Positions 1-12,300 of a stretch of DNA of 64,000 nt are shown piece by piece. Position numbers and translations under genes: made by a program. Every line of letters starts with the position of its first letter. Position 1 is the first letter of the stretch. The notes below the pieces were generated by a model. That model worked only from the letters and a program-made list of their open reading frames with translations. It did not search any database and was not told the DNA's origin. This stretch comes from Paracentrotus lividus (lineage: Eukaryota > Echinodermata > Echinoidea > Camarodonta > Echinidae), in contig CALNVZ010003432.1 of the NCBI GenBank assembly GCA_940671915.1, positions 9,021,342-9,085,341 of the forward strand. Direction: 5' to 3'.

Positions 1-2339
1 TGAAAATATCGATCTTTGAAATTTACCTGAAAAAATATTACTTTTTTTCAAATTCATGGGGGTTGGTCTGCCAAGTACTGTTGCAATCCATCAAAACATA
101 TACTTTAAAGTGATATATAGTAGAAGTCAGTTTAAAAGCTTCAATTCGGCTAAATCACAATCATAAGGCTAAAATTTGGTAAAAGAGTAATATTGCAAAG
201 TTTTCGTCAATGGTACTACAATTCTTCATTCCAAAATGACCTGTACAGAGGCATGCATTTTTAGGTCAATATTAACGATTGTTGAGTCTTCCATGTAACT
301 ATGTAAAGCATCAACTAATTGTCAGTGATCATGGTATAATATCATTTATAGCTTCAGTTTGGTACGCTACACTCACAGTCACAAGCCAAAATTGGCAAAG
401 AATTCCAGTTTCCCCAAAATTGCAACCCACAAAATGTAAAATTCCCTTGACTGTACATGGAAGCGCGCTTCCAACACCACCCCTACTGTCCCAAGCATTT
501 AAACCAGGTAACTCCACCAAATGTTACCTAGAACAAATGAAACTTTCACAGGGAGCTAGCCAGTAACATAGCTTTCAAAATGAGATCAATTTGTTACATT
601 AACTTTCTACTGTGGGAAAATATTGAACAAATTACAATGCTGAAAATAGCAAAAAGCGGTAACATAGCATCCACCCTATTTGGGTGGCGAGTTCACACAC
701 ACGACATATATATATATATTATAATTTTTTTTTTTTAATAATGTTCAATGTTTATGCCTTTCATTTTTGCTATGTTCCTACAGGTACCTGTAATTGTACT
801 ATTGTGTAGAAGTACTAAAATATTTTTGTATAGTTTTATTGGAATATAATTTTGCAACTTACTTTTGGCAAATATTTTAATGTTTGCAAAATATTTTTAT
901 CGGAAATTGAAAAAAAATGAAATGTAAATGAAATGAAATGAATGAAATACATGTACATAGTGTACTCCTTCTCCATACCAACATTATACAGCTGTTTGCA
1001 TCTACAATTAAGGGAATATTTTTAATAGTTTTCCAACAACATTATGCTAATTTCTATTGGCCCAATCTTTCAAGTTTATCTGTAGATGAATAAAAGACTT
1101 AATCAATTTCAAAAACTTAGTTCCTCTTGCATAACATGAGAAACTACAATATATTTCCTCTTCATCTATTATAAACATTATTAAAAAAAATATCTAGTTG
1201 TACCATGTAGTCCAGCTGAGTCTTGCTACGATTAAAGTAGTATGAATTGTACAATAATGTAGTCCTTTTTTCTATTATTTTGCATCAATTGTGTTATATT
1301 TGTTTGTATATTGTACATGACATGAATCTACATGTACCTGTAAACTTTCCAGGTCAATCTAAATATTGGGTTTTTTCATGAAAAACAAGATTTTCACCCA
1401 ATAATGTTGATTTAAGGCAATTGAGACCACTCATTGATTACATGCATGTAACATGTCTAGTAGGCCTTCCCCTTCTCCCTGTGTAACAATCTAGATATAT
1501 TACCTCTTCATGGCATAAGAAGTGAGTGTTTACTCTTGAAATCAGTAACACAATACACTATTACCTTTATCAAAATCCGATATTGTTTTCATAGTTCAAA
1601 GATCATTTACTTGGATAGCAAATCAATAAAGTAAAAATTGTGTCATAATGGTTACATATAATGGGAGTTGTATCTAGATTATCGTAAAAAAAACCCCCAC
1701 AAAACATTTAGCATTTCCTTATAATTATATAGTTTATAGCATTTTCATACATTTAGGAGTTTGAATTTAATCTCCACACTATTAGAAACTACATACAATA
1801 CAGCATAGTACTTTTTTACTGAATTCTCTGTAATTTGTGAATGAAAACATTTTTCCCCTGATATTGTGTATGATTTAAACGGTCAAATCCTTTAATAGGG
1901 AAGTGGGAAAGGTTGTTTGCAAAGTTAGGTCATATGCATAGCAAATAAAATTAATTATTATTTCAATGCACACTCAAAGGTCAACTATTGTCAAAAGTCT
2001 TCGCTCAAATCGAAGATTGTAAGTGTATAACAAATTACATGACTTGTTTAGCTTCAAAATTGGTTGTGATTCTAATTGAGGTTTTTTCCCGAAAGGTGTT
2101 TTTGGGGAAGAAATGCATACATGTATTTGTATATTTATAGCATATTCAAATTCAATTCATATTTTGTTACTGATTTTTTTTTTGTTGCTAAGTTCACGAT
2201 TAAGAAAATATACATATTTTAAACAACACACAGAAGCTGTCAACTGCAAACATATCAGTACACAAATATTACGGCTTACATACAGCTGCAGGTAGAAATA
2301 CAGTACAATGTAAGTCTCAGCAAACCAATTAAAACTTAC
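1..2339. other. AT-rich non-coding stretch, no gene recognised
   Basis: This is probably intron or 3' part of the minus-strand gene whose first two coding exons lie at 2340-3383. I looked for a continuation exon on the minus strand (acceptor followed by a phase-1-compatible open frame) and found none that I could defend. The short open frames near 279-566 have no recognisable protein character. A TA microsatellite and a T run lie near 707-736. Confidence 0.5.
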
Positions 2340-3383
2340 TTAAATCGGCAAAGCTTCCTGCATTGCATGGAGAGCATTGCAAATCAAAAGATGAGCAGTT
2401 GAAGTCTAGGAAGAGGAAGCTATCCGTGTTGTGAATACTCCTGCTGAGTCTGTCTTCCTTGAACCATGATTTCCAGGAGATACAACCAGAAGGAGTCACT
2501 GAAAGACAAAATATCAATGGGAATGAATAATGGGAGTGAATAATGGGAGTTACAGTAAAAAATCTCTCTGAAACCCTCCCATAAATCTCATTCAAGATGG
2601 ATAGACTTTGACATAATGATCTCAATCAATCCTTTCCCTCATGCACAATAGCTTTGTATGAACTTGAAACTCATACAAACTCAGTCTTCGGTAAGTCGTC
2701 AGTCTTCTTGCCTGTAATGGCAGAATGCTAAGAATTATCTTTGTCACATGGCTGATGAGGCTAATAGCAAACAGAATATTTGTTCCAAATTCATTGCGTC
2801 TTTTCCATAGATCAGTGATGGCAAAGTGGCAAAGATGTTTCCCGGATAGAAGTGGATGTTGGGGTTCAAACAGCTCCTGGGTCCATGATTTTTTTAAATT
2901 TAATTTGGTAGTTACAGAGAAAAAAAAATTCTTAATTACAAAGGAACTTTTTATCATTATCATTCACATATTAGTATCAAGCTTTGTTTCAAGAGTTTGC
3001 CATTCCCAACTGAGCCATACCACATAAATCAAATACCATTCAATTTTTTGCATAAAATAGGATTGTTCATTCCTAACTCTCCTGTGTTGTCCTTTCCATC
3101 TAGATCTAGATATATTTCTTTTTTTCATTTCCTTTCCCCATTTAGATTCTCAGTCTTGCCTTTTCTGATTGTCTTTTTATTTTCATTTATCTACTTGTCT
3201 ACTTCTCCTTTAATAATTTTCATCCCTCCTGTTTATTAACCTTTATCTTCTGTCTTTCCCTCTTAAATCTTTGTATCACTTACCAATTAATAATATCACT
3301 AAAATCTTGATGATAAAAATAGTCTGCGACTGCGGTCTTCTCATTGCAACACTTTGTTGGCATCTTCTCATGAGGTCAGCCAT
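2340..3383 (-). CDS. N-terminal two exons of an unidentified secreted or membrane protein (partial)
   Basis: Two minus-strand exons fit together. Exon 1 runs from the ATG at 3383 down to 3284 (33 codons plus one base) and ends at a strong donor, GTAAGTG. Exon 2 runs 2498-2340, after a pyrimidine-rich acceptor (TCTTTCAG), and ends at GTAAGTTT. The phase-1 junction keeps the frame open. Exon 1 encodes a basic N-terminus, then a hydrophobic run (about residues 22-33, TIFIIKILVILLI), as in a signal peptide or signal anchor. Exon 2 encodes a soluble segment with four cysteines, including an FD-x2-C-x2-C pattern seen in many cysteine-rich ectodomains. I do not recognise the family. Later exons must lie further left, outside or unseen. 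The splice signals and coding look are seen; secretion is inferred. Confidence 0.5.
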
Positions 3384-4354
3384 GGCTGTCGTCGATTTAC
3401 GTAAAATGTCCAAATGCTAATTAACCACTAAAAAAAAAGTTTCATTTTAGTGAGGCTCTATTACCAGCTCCAGATGAGTCACAAAAAACAATGTCGACTA
3501 ATGTTAGCTTGCACGGGCGGCTAGCCCGCGTCATTATGACATGTCCACGACATCAAAAAACGCCTAAGCTACCCGCCTAGACATCCACGCAATATCGCTC
3601 GGCTGACGGCTGGCTGATACATCCGATTTGATCACCAATTTTACAGGCAAATTCGTTGTCAAATACCGTTGTCAGCACCTCAGAAGTAGTCCTCTCTTCA
3701 TAAAGATCAATATGCTGCAATCTGATTTCCAAACTTTGACAGGCAACACACAATAAGTGAGTTTTACTCTACTTTATTGAATCCTAATAATTTAGCAGTG
3801 AGAAACCGATGCCGATGGGTGTGACGTAACCAATATACGGAGTCTACGTCACGTGATAGTATAGGCAGAGTGGATTTATAATGGATGGCGTTTCCGCAGC
3901 GAGAACTCATGACTTTCTAAAACCCCGGGATTTCAATAATAATTGTAGTGCGAATTGAATTTCATTTTGAAGTCTATTGTATTCATAATTATATAAATCG
4001 TGTAACCAAATATAGAAAGTTTATACAAGGAAGAAAAGACAAATCTTTCTTCCATGAATGCAATCTTTGCTTGAAAAAGTGGTCGTGGCATGCACGAGTC
4101 TCACCGCGCATATAGGCCAATTTTACTAAAATTAATTATTATTTTTTTTTTTTTAAAGACATTAGTATATTTTATTTGAATATAAATTGATTTGAATTAC
4201 AGGTCTATAATAAAAAATTAATTAAATGAAAAGCAACAATTTAAGACATTTTGTCATGTATTTGGAATTACAAGTTTAGGTCCTATATTTGGCCTACTAG
4301 TATGTTGTTGGGAGAAGAGGGCTAAAGTGACCCTAGAGAAACTAGAGAGAGGGG

Positions 4355-4815
4355 GGGGAGGGGGCGAAACTAACCACGGGTGCTAATTGGAGGGGGCTTC
4401 AGCCCTTGCTTTTTTTTCGATAAATGTGTGCAAAAACGCGAAAATTTTAGAACGCTCCGCGACATGAGCGACGGGAAGCCCCGCGGGAAGCATAACGAAA
4501 GGGGAAATGAAGGCATCTTGTTAATTTTGTCCGAAAATAAAATAGGGTTCGGTGTTCTGGTCTGAACCCCGGAACACGCAAAATGATTTCATATCCCATT
4601 TACAACGTTAACCAAAATTTAAGAAAAATAAAGGAATTCCCAATCTAATAGATAGATCTACTGAAGGCAGGGGGCGCGGAGCGTTTTTGAAAGTAGAGGG
4701 GATGAGCCGAAAGTGGGGGGAGGGGGGCTGAACAGGCTAAAAATCACAGATCTATGGTCATTTTTGCGTTTTTCTTGTTTCCCCAGCCCCCCCCCCCCCG
4801 GCTCCGCGGCGGCCC
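4355..4815. repeat. G/C-homopolymer-rich dispersed repeat
   Basis: The segment starts in a G-rich run and ends in a C-rich run followed by GGCTCCGCGG. Inside are two related pieces containing the CGCTCCGCG word in opposite orientation (near 4452 and 4675). The stretch around 4727-4775 (GGCTGAACAGGCTAAAAATC onward) reappears in reverse complement near 9310-9360, which supports a dispersed repeat family. No open frame is credible. Confidence 0.45.
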
Positions 4816-5249
4816 CCTAAAGAGATGCAACATGGAAGATGAAAGATTGACTTTCTATATATTCGTCCCTAAAAGCAGTTTGTGATGTAAGATTGATATT
4901 AATAAATTGAGTTTTCAATCTCACGAATTAAAAGAGGATGGGGAGGAACAAACTTTGATTGTTTGTCATGCACATGCATGCTATCAAAATAATGGTCGGA
5001 CGCAATGCGAAAATAAATACATAACCTAGAAAATGAAAAGCATTTAAACTGAAAAAGTATTGGTTCTGTTTGTTTGCTTTTATTGTTTGTGTTATTGTAT
5101 AGTTTTTTTTCTCTCCAATTTTCCCATATCTACTCTCTTTTCAAACTTAATTTTCCTTTCACATTGCTCTCCAATACTGCCCCTCCGATATTTTACTCTG
5201 TCTTACCATGGACACTGTCCATGTTCTTACAAAACGCTCAATCACACCG

Positions 5250-5346
5250 CTGTATCTCTCTCTCCCTGTCTGTCCCTCTCTCTGCATGTCTCTGTCTGTC
5301 TGTCTGTCTGTCTCTCTGTCTGTCTGTCTGTCTCTCTCTTTCTCTA
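5250..5346. repeat. TC / TCTG microsatellite
   Basis: Mixed TCTC and TCTG tandem repeats about 95 bases long. The open frames reading through it (serine, leucine and cysteine rich) are low-complexity artefacts. Confidence 0.9.
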
Positions 5347-5409
5347 GTTTATACGGTGTACTTTTGATATGGGACCTGACAAAGATACTGCTGTGTAGTG
5401 TGTATTCAG

Positions 5410-5444
5410 TTTTGTTTTGTTTTTGTTTTTGTTTTTGTTTTTTT
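5410..5444. repeat. TTTTG microsatellite
   Basis: Five to six repeats of a TTTTG/TTTTTG unit, followed by a T run. Confidence 0.85.
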
Positions 5445-5764
5445 GTGTGTTTTTTTTAATAGAAACAGGGGGGGGGAAGAAAAAAAACAAAACAAAGATA
5501 GAGCTCAAGTTTAAATTCAAGAGCTCTATATTAGAGAAACTTGTTCACACCATATATATAAGGAACCGACTTTGATGATATAGGCAGTGCCCTTACTTGA
5601 TCGCCATAACAATACGAACCACCCTCTCCCACGCCTTAAGACCTAGTTTTGGTTATCAATTTGTGGTTTCCATGGTAACAAGAATTATAATAACCCACAA
5701 AATATGTTTTCACATGTTCGCAATGAAAATGGAAATGTTGAGAAGTTAGTATTCGTTGACAGTG

Positions 5765-6062
5765 GTGGATCCAGGATTTCATGAGAGGGGGGGGGGGGAG
5801 GCCAAAACTTGGAATTTCATATTTTGGTACACCCAAAAAAAATTCCCGTCACACCGGGCGAGCAAAAAAGTAAGGGGTAGGTGCTAAATATTGTCCGCCC
5901 TCGGCCCAACATAAAGATCGATCAGATATTATAGCTTTAGGGGTAGGGTTCAGTTGGTAAATCGAATCGGTCATTTTTCCTTTCTCTCTCTCTCTCTTTT
6001 TCTCTCCTTTTTTTTTTGGGGGGGGGAGGGGGAGGGCTGGGGGGCCTCTGGATCCGCGCCTG
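5765..6062. mobile_element. Non-autonomous repeat with inverted GGATCC ends
   Basis: The left end reads GTGGATCCAGG plus a G run, and the right end CTCTGGATCCGCGCC, roughly its reverse complement. Inside is a conserved core including GGGGTAGGGTTCAGT (about 5940) and TTTCATATTTTGGTAC. The same core and ends recur at 15318-15575 (opposite orientation) and partly at 8519-8690, 47853-48125, 57489-57640 and 58850-59000. No coding capacity is seen, so it would depend on enzymes encoded elsewhere. The superfamily cannot be named from this alone. Confidence 0.6.
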
Positions 6063-6389
6063 GTTGAAATCGATAAAAATGTATAAAAAAAAACAAAAAT
6101 AATAATAACTGTTAATCCCTTTCGTAATGAATATAGAGATCGAGTCTAGTGTTAGATTTTTTTCTGAGGTTCATCTTCTAATGAGGCAACGAGTTCATTA
6201 TGCACTATTTTCCATATAATGATTTTAATCCAGTGACAAACTTTTAACGCAGACCCACACTCCAGCCTCGCTTACATTTTTTTTTCAGAGCGTGCCCCCT
6301 ACCCCCGCCCCCCCCCACACCTCGGCGATGAGATAATTAAAATCCAGGAATAGCGCCATCGCTCGTTAAATACGAAGTTTGAATCCAAA

Positions 6390-9300
6390 ATGGCAGCCCA
6401 CACGAGCAACGTGAAACTTCAAAATCGTATCTGCATACCTGGTAAGAATTTTTTAATTCTTTCTTTTGATAGTGTGGTGTGAAGAAATGAATAAAATCTT
6501 GTACATGGTGTAAAATATTCACTATAATTCTATGGCAAAAGAAGATTCTGACTATTTCAATCTTGCAATTCACATAACCTTACCCCACATATAAGAAATG
6601 GCGTTGGTTGTTAGATAACAGTAAAATAAAGATGAGGAAGGGCCAAAGATGTTAAATGTTTCATGTGATTTCATGTAAAGTTACATTTTCGATCGAAATT
6701 GTACTCAGCTATGTTTTTTAAATGCATATTTTTTTTTCTTTTATTTATTATTTAGATTTGTCACTGCACTGACAAGCGATCGATCTTCAGCTTCATTGAA
6801 GAAATAAAAAGTTTTTATTTTTTCAATGACAATGAAGCTGAAGATCGATCGCTTTTCAGTATACACGGAGAAATACCTACAAGTTCGTTCTTTCAGAGCT
6901 AGAGAACAACACTCATGCACTACACTCGGATGATATGATATCATCCTCGTGCCCTCTTCCATTCAAGTCTCGAGCGCGATGAGGACAGAAAAAAACCCCT
7001 TTAATTTACCCTTACAATCAACTTCTAACAACTTTAATTGTTATTCAATGGGCTCTTAACATTTGTAAAGGCATTGATATGTAATGTTGTTAAAAAATAT
7101 GCTGAAATAAAAAGGAGAAATAAGAGGAAAAAACTCACCGATTTTCAGCAGTTCTCCGAATTTTCTGCCACTCCAGTTGGTATGGTAGCAGACAGAAAAA
7201 AAATGAAATGGAAATAGCTTTTTATTTCAGCATATTTTTCAAATATATACACAGAGAAAAGTTCCTCCATAATTTAGTAATTTATGCATGACGCTCGAAT
7301 GATCACGAATTAGCATATGAAATACACTACCATTGGCCTTCCAATGAACAATACTAGTCACGATAAAATTTAGATTGTCATTTATTTTTTTGGTAAGTCC
7401 TCATTTCTTTATGCGTTTGAAAATTGGGCGTACGTCCGACAGTGGATTCGTAAAGTTCCTTTTTATTTCTCTTCTTTATTCTAAAAAAATATTGAAAGAG
7501 TGGGGTCTACGCCCAACCGTTTTTGAAGTCGCGTCTTGCAGTTTTTCTTGCAAAATGGTCTCCGTTTGGTAATGATTGAGCACTGGACACGAAGAGCCGA
7601 ATCGCTTCTGCGGGTATTCGGTTACTTCGCGGGACTATCAGGTGCGTGGTGGATGTTGCGCGCTACTCAATGCGCATGCGTAAGTAATGTGGCGCATGCG
7701 CATTACTGTATGCGCTCTGTGACGATTTTGCGATTCGTTAAGTTTTGCCACTATATTTGCACTGCACATTACCTAGCGGCATGCGAGCTAGCATGCATGA
7801 GCCAAGATGTTTGGAGTGATCAGTACAAAAGTTTCCCCTTCGATTATAGGGATTCAGTAAACCTAGAATAACATTCACTACGCACGCCAACACGTGCACC
7901 ATAACATTCTTCCAAAACAATGTCTGAACAATAACTTTCTGCATGCGATTCATCACCCCCGATCCGAAGCTAGCTCCCTGGAAATTCTTTCCTAAATCAC
8001 TTGTTGACGGTTACCCAGTGTTACGCACCGAGTTCGGGCTTTCGGGAATTTGTAAACATTTCTCGAGAGCTCCGAGCACGTGACGCCAAGGCCCGAGTGT
8101 TGTTGATAAGCTACGCCCCAGTTATTGTTTCCGTCTTCGTTCAATGCACATTGTGTGTTGAATAAACATGAGTGCGTGCGCACATTGCACGATTAGCCAA
8201 TCAGACCGCCCAACAATCAAAATCCATTGTTCTCTATTTCTGTAAAAGCGGAATGGTAGACTTTTTCCGTGATATAATAATAAAAATAAAGGAAAAAAAT
8301 ATATATAAACTTCTATATTAATATATGAGAGAAATGTCAAATTTGCATTGGCGATAATAGTCAAATATGACTGTATTGCCATTAAACCTAACGAAAGAAG
8401 AAGAAGAAGAAGCCTGCGATCGTGCGTGTAGTGCATGTACACATGGAGTAAAATAAACAAATGTTAACCTACCTTCCACACTTAGTATTTATTTTATTTT
8501 TTAAATAGAAAGATGTTTTTTTTTTTCCGGCCCTCGGCACATCATAAAGGTCATCATGTATCGGCCATAGGGGTAGGGTTCAGTGCCTAAATCGGGCCTG
8601 CCGTCAATTCCCCCCCCCCTTTTTTTCTTTTTTTTTCTTCTCTCCTTAAGACTTTTTTTAGGGGGGGGGGGGACTGGACGAGATATTTTTGTCATGTGGC
8701 TGGAAGAGCTTAGTCTTGTTTACTTTACTTTGTCTTTACTCTTAATTTCCTTTTCCTTTGTCGATTCCCCAATTTTTTTTTTTTCTTTAGGGGTGGAGGG
8801 GGGGGGGGCTGCGAGATATTTTCGTCATGGGGCCCGGAGGAGCTTAGTCTTGTTTACTTTACTTTGTCTTTATTTTAAATTCCTTTAATCTGTATTTGTT
8901 CATGTGTTCGTAAATAAAATTAAACTTGAATTGAAATAATCTGCTTTGTCTCTGTTTTATTTATTTATTTTAACAATGTACATACACTCTAAGCCATTCA
9001 TTGAGGGGGACAGTGGGGTAGGAATTTAGGCCTACAATTGCCCTAGTAAATCTTGGATAGAATTTGGACTTATTCCCCCCCAAAAAAAAAAATATAAATA
9101 AATAAAAAATAAATAAAATAAATAAAAAAAAAAAAAAATGAATTAATAAATCAATTGGTTAACTAAGATGAAATTAAAAAAAAAAGCAAAAAAAAAAAAA
9201 AAAAAAACTGCATCAATACAAACCAAAAGAAGAGAGAAAAAAAGAGATCATTATAGTATTATAATGAGGGCAGGGAGGGGGTTCAGCCAACTTTTCTCAG

Positions 9301-12300
9301 CAAACATGTACAAAACACAAATTACCATACATTCGTGATTTTTAGCTGTTCAGCCACCCCCCCCCCACTTGAGACCCAGCCCCTTCACTTTAAAAAATTA
9401 GAAATCACCAGGCCTCTACCTCATAGCTTTAAAAACAATAAACAAAACTTTTGTTAATATTATATTGTTATTTATTACTAGGCCCTACTAGTTTTTATTT
9501 ATTTATTTGTTCATTCTATTCGCGAGTGAATCAAAAGCTAATCATCCTAACAACAAATTAAACAAACAAACATGTTGCCATGTCACATTCGACTCGTGAC
9601 GGAGACATCGTCGAAATGCAAGCTTTCGACAAAAGAGGGCGGCACAATTTATTCCGCCATTTAATTACTGGCGCCTCCTGGTCCCGTGGAATCAGTGGCA
9701 AAGATGTATATATGTAGCGGTTGAATACTAAATTTACTACTTTGAGGACATTAGGGAGCAGTGCTCAAGGAAAGGAAATAAGGAGAAGAAGATTGCCAAC
9801 AATTCGGTAAGTGAATTTTCCATGTTTTTTTCATATTGTTTATTTGCTTAATCTTTTGAGTACGACTGTGTTGATGTTTCGTACGTAGTCACATCTATGG
9901 TAGTCTCGGTAAGTTGATTACGGCTCCAATGCACGCGTGGAGAACAATGCATTTTGATGGTTGGGCACTCTGATTAGCTATCGTGTGGAGCTCCGCCTCC
10001 TGGTTGCGATGACTGAAGTGCGTTGACTGTAACTGAACAACGCGATTCAGCTGTTCCCAATAAATACCGCTTTTGTCGTGCGCGCTGTCATAACCAAAGT
10101 GGACCCATTTCGCAAGAAAAACTGCAAGACTCGACTTCACAAAACGTTTTCCGCAAAACCACTCTTTCAATACTTTTTAGAATAAAGAAGAGAAATATAA
10201 ATAGGAACTTCAACGAATCCACTGTCGGACTTCGCCCGACAGTTGAAAACGTATAAAGAAATGAGGACTTACCAAAAAATAAATGACGAATCTAAATTTT
10301 ATCGTGACTATTGTTCAATGGAAGGCACAATGGTAGTGTTTTTCATATGCTAACGTGATCATTCGAGCGTCGTGCATAAATGAATTTAATTATGGAGTAA
10401 AACATTTCTACGTGTGACAAAGGGGGAAATTTTTTTTTTAAATACTCAAGACAATAGAAATACAAATGAAATGTGACAAACTGGCCTGGGAAAACACCAT
10501 TTTATTTTAATTTTTATATTGCTTTATGTTTTAAAGTAAGTTTGTTGACACATTTATAACTATAGTCTAAGCCAATATTTTTGCATAGAATCTAGACCCC
10601 TACAGATATTTTTGTGATTTTGCACTATTTTGGGAAATTCGCTAATTGATAATTTTGCGTATTTAGTAATTTTTCATTGCTGTAAATAGCCTTATTTTGA
10701 AGTAAAAATTTTCGAGAAGATGGACTCGAAAAATTAGCAAAAATAAAACCACTGTCAGTGTGAAAATAACCACATGTAAAGTAATTAATAGGTCTATAAA
10801 ATGATTTTTAAAAACTACATAAAATGAATGATACAGTGTTGTAGATCGCACACTGCATTTGTGCAGTGTTTGTGCAAATGGTGGCTGAGATCTTAGGGGA
10901 AGCCATTCACCAAATCATCCCACTGTGATAGGGTTAATCTGTTGATTCTTTTCTGTTTTATCTTTGGTGAATGCCTCATTGGCCTTTAGATCTACTTCAC
11001 GTCCCTTTGAGCATTTTTCTTCTTATTCTTTTTCCTCCACTGTTTCCGCGTAATGTATGGCATGCAATTAGGCATTTTATGTCACATCCTTTCATAGTTT
11101 TTATTTGTTAAGTTAACTGTTGATTGTTGATTTTTTTTCTGTCAGGTGAACGTCTTGGCAGTGAAAGTGAATATCATTCCGGTCCAGGTACTTACAGAAG
11201 AAATGATTTCATCTATTCCAGTCTTGCTGGACACATGCGCTCCAGAACGGAGGCCGATAGTGAGGTGAGATGGGGGTCATCAAAAGAAAAAGGAAAAAAA
11301 AAAGAGGAATTTTGTCATTTTTTTTTAACGCAAAAGACCTATGCCTGCATCTGAGGCAATATGGAATTGATAGTAATAGGACAATAAAACAAAAATTATA
11401 ATTCTTACAAAATATCAAAGTCTAGAATAATTTATCTTCAATTATGTTCAACTAATTATTTGAACATGCAGCAACAGTGTACACATATTGCATGATTGCA
11501 ATACCCACCTGTTGGTTTATCTAAAAATGCTTCTAATTTCAAGATTGTGACAGTAGGAAGTTATTAATAAAAGCTCAAGCTAGATACAACAGCTAAACAA
11601 ATTATGAGCACCAGTTGTAATTTCATCCTTATTCATAGAATTACAGCTAGAAAACATAATAAAATAATTAATGCATTTAATAAGTCACCTTTGCCTTTTT
11701 GTTCAACAGTTGCCAGTGATGACAGTGCTTCAGCAGGAAAGTCAAATAACTGTTCCAAAACAAAAGTCCCTAGTCACATGCAAGGTATATTAATCTTCAG
11801 AATTTTATTGACTTTTTTTTATTAAAACAATAAGTAATGACAGCTTTCAAAGCGTCAACAGTCTTACTGTATTTGTTGTCTGACTTATCTCACACTTTCT
11901 CTGCAATTATTTGCAATTTTCTGCTTCTGCTCTTCTCAAATTGTGTTTGAAGATTTAATTATCTTTGAATTATTTTTGTATAATGACAGTTTCACCTCTA
12001 AGTGATTTACAATATTATTACCTGGACCATCAGATACTGTAAAGTCTTTCTGACATCTGTCTAATCCTGAAGCGATTGCTATGGCAGCGTGGTAGCCATT
12101 AATATTTACTCATTTCATTCACCTGTGTTGGGAGAAGCATTCCCAAAGGTCATGCCAGGGATTGAACCCATGAGCCAGTCAAGTGATTAGACCACTCAAA
12201 AACAAACCCCTCTAAAATGGTTATTGTTGCTTTTTTTTACCCCCTGGTGATGTATAGGTTGTAAGCATCACATCCAAGTTCTGTCGTTGTGATATCCTGA

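Larger units (their letters stand above)
3384..6389. other. Intergenic region between two divergent genes
   Basis: This 3 kb separates the start of the minus-strand gene (3383) from the start of EXOSC1 (6390), so it should hold both promoters. No coding exon is seen. It contains a G-rich dispersed repeat (about 4355-4815), a TCTG/TC microsatellite, a TTTTG microsatellite, and a foldback element with GGATCC ends (5765-6062). I could not place a TATA box or transcription start with confidence. Confidence 0.5.
7252..10412. mobile_element. 3.2 kb structure with about 320-base inverted arms
   Basis: The left arm (about 7252-7575) and right arm (about 10089-10412) are imperfect reverse complements. 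Shared blocks include GCATGACGCTCGAATGATCA (left), CACGATAAAATTTAGATT, TTGGTAAGTCCTCATTTC and TTGCAGTTTTTCTTGC. Indels and substitutions separate the arms. The interior holds other repeats and no transposase-like frame. This may be a foldback transposon, or two copies of one repeat in opposite orientation. It fills most of EXOSC1 intron 1. Confidence 0.65.

Noticed and set aside
279..566. Overlapping open frames of 95 and 63 codons on opposite strands
   Set aside because: No domain, no splice context and no codon character; the region looks like ordinary AT-rich non-coding or old repeat DNA.
5060..5459. Three overlapping Ser/Leu/Cys-rich frames
   Set aside because: They are translations of the TC/TCTG and TTTTG microsatellites.
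9740..9816. Exon-like segment ending ACAATTCG|GTAAGTG, considered as EXOSC1 exon 1
   Set aside because: It has no usable ATG and does not supply the conserved N-terminus. The exon at 6390-6441 does, in the right phase.
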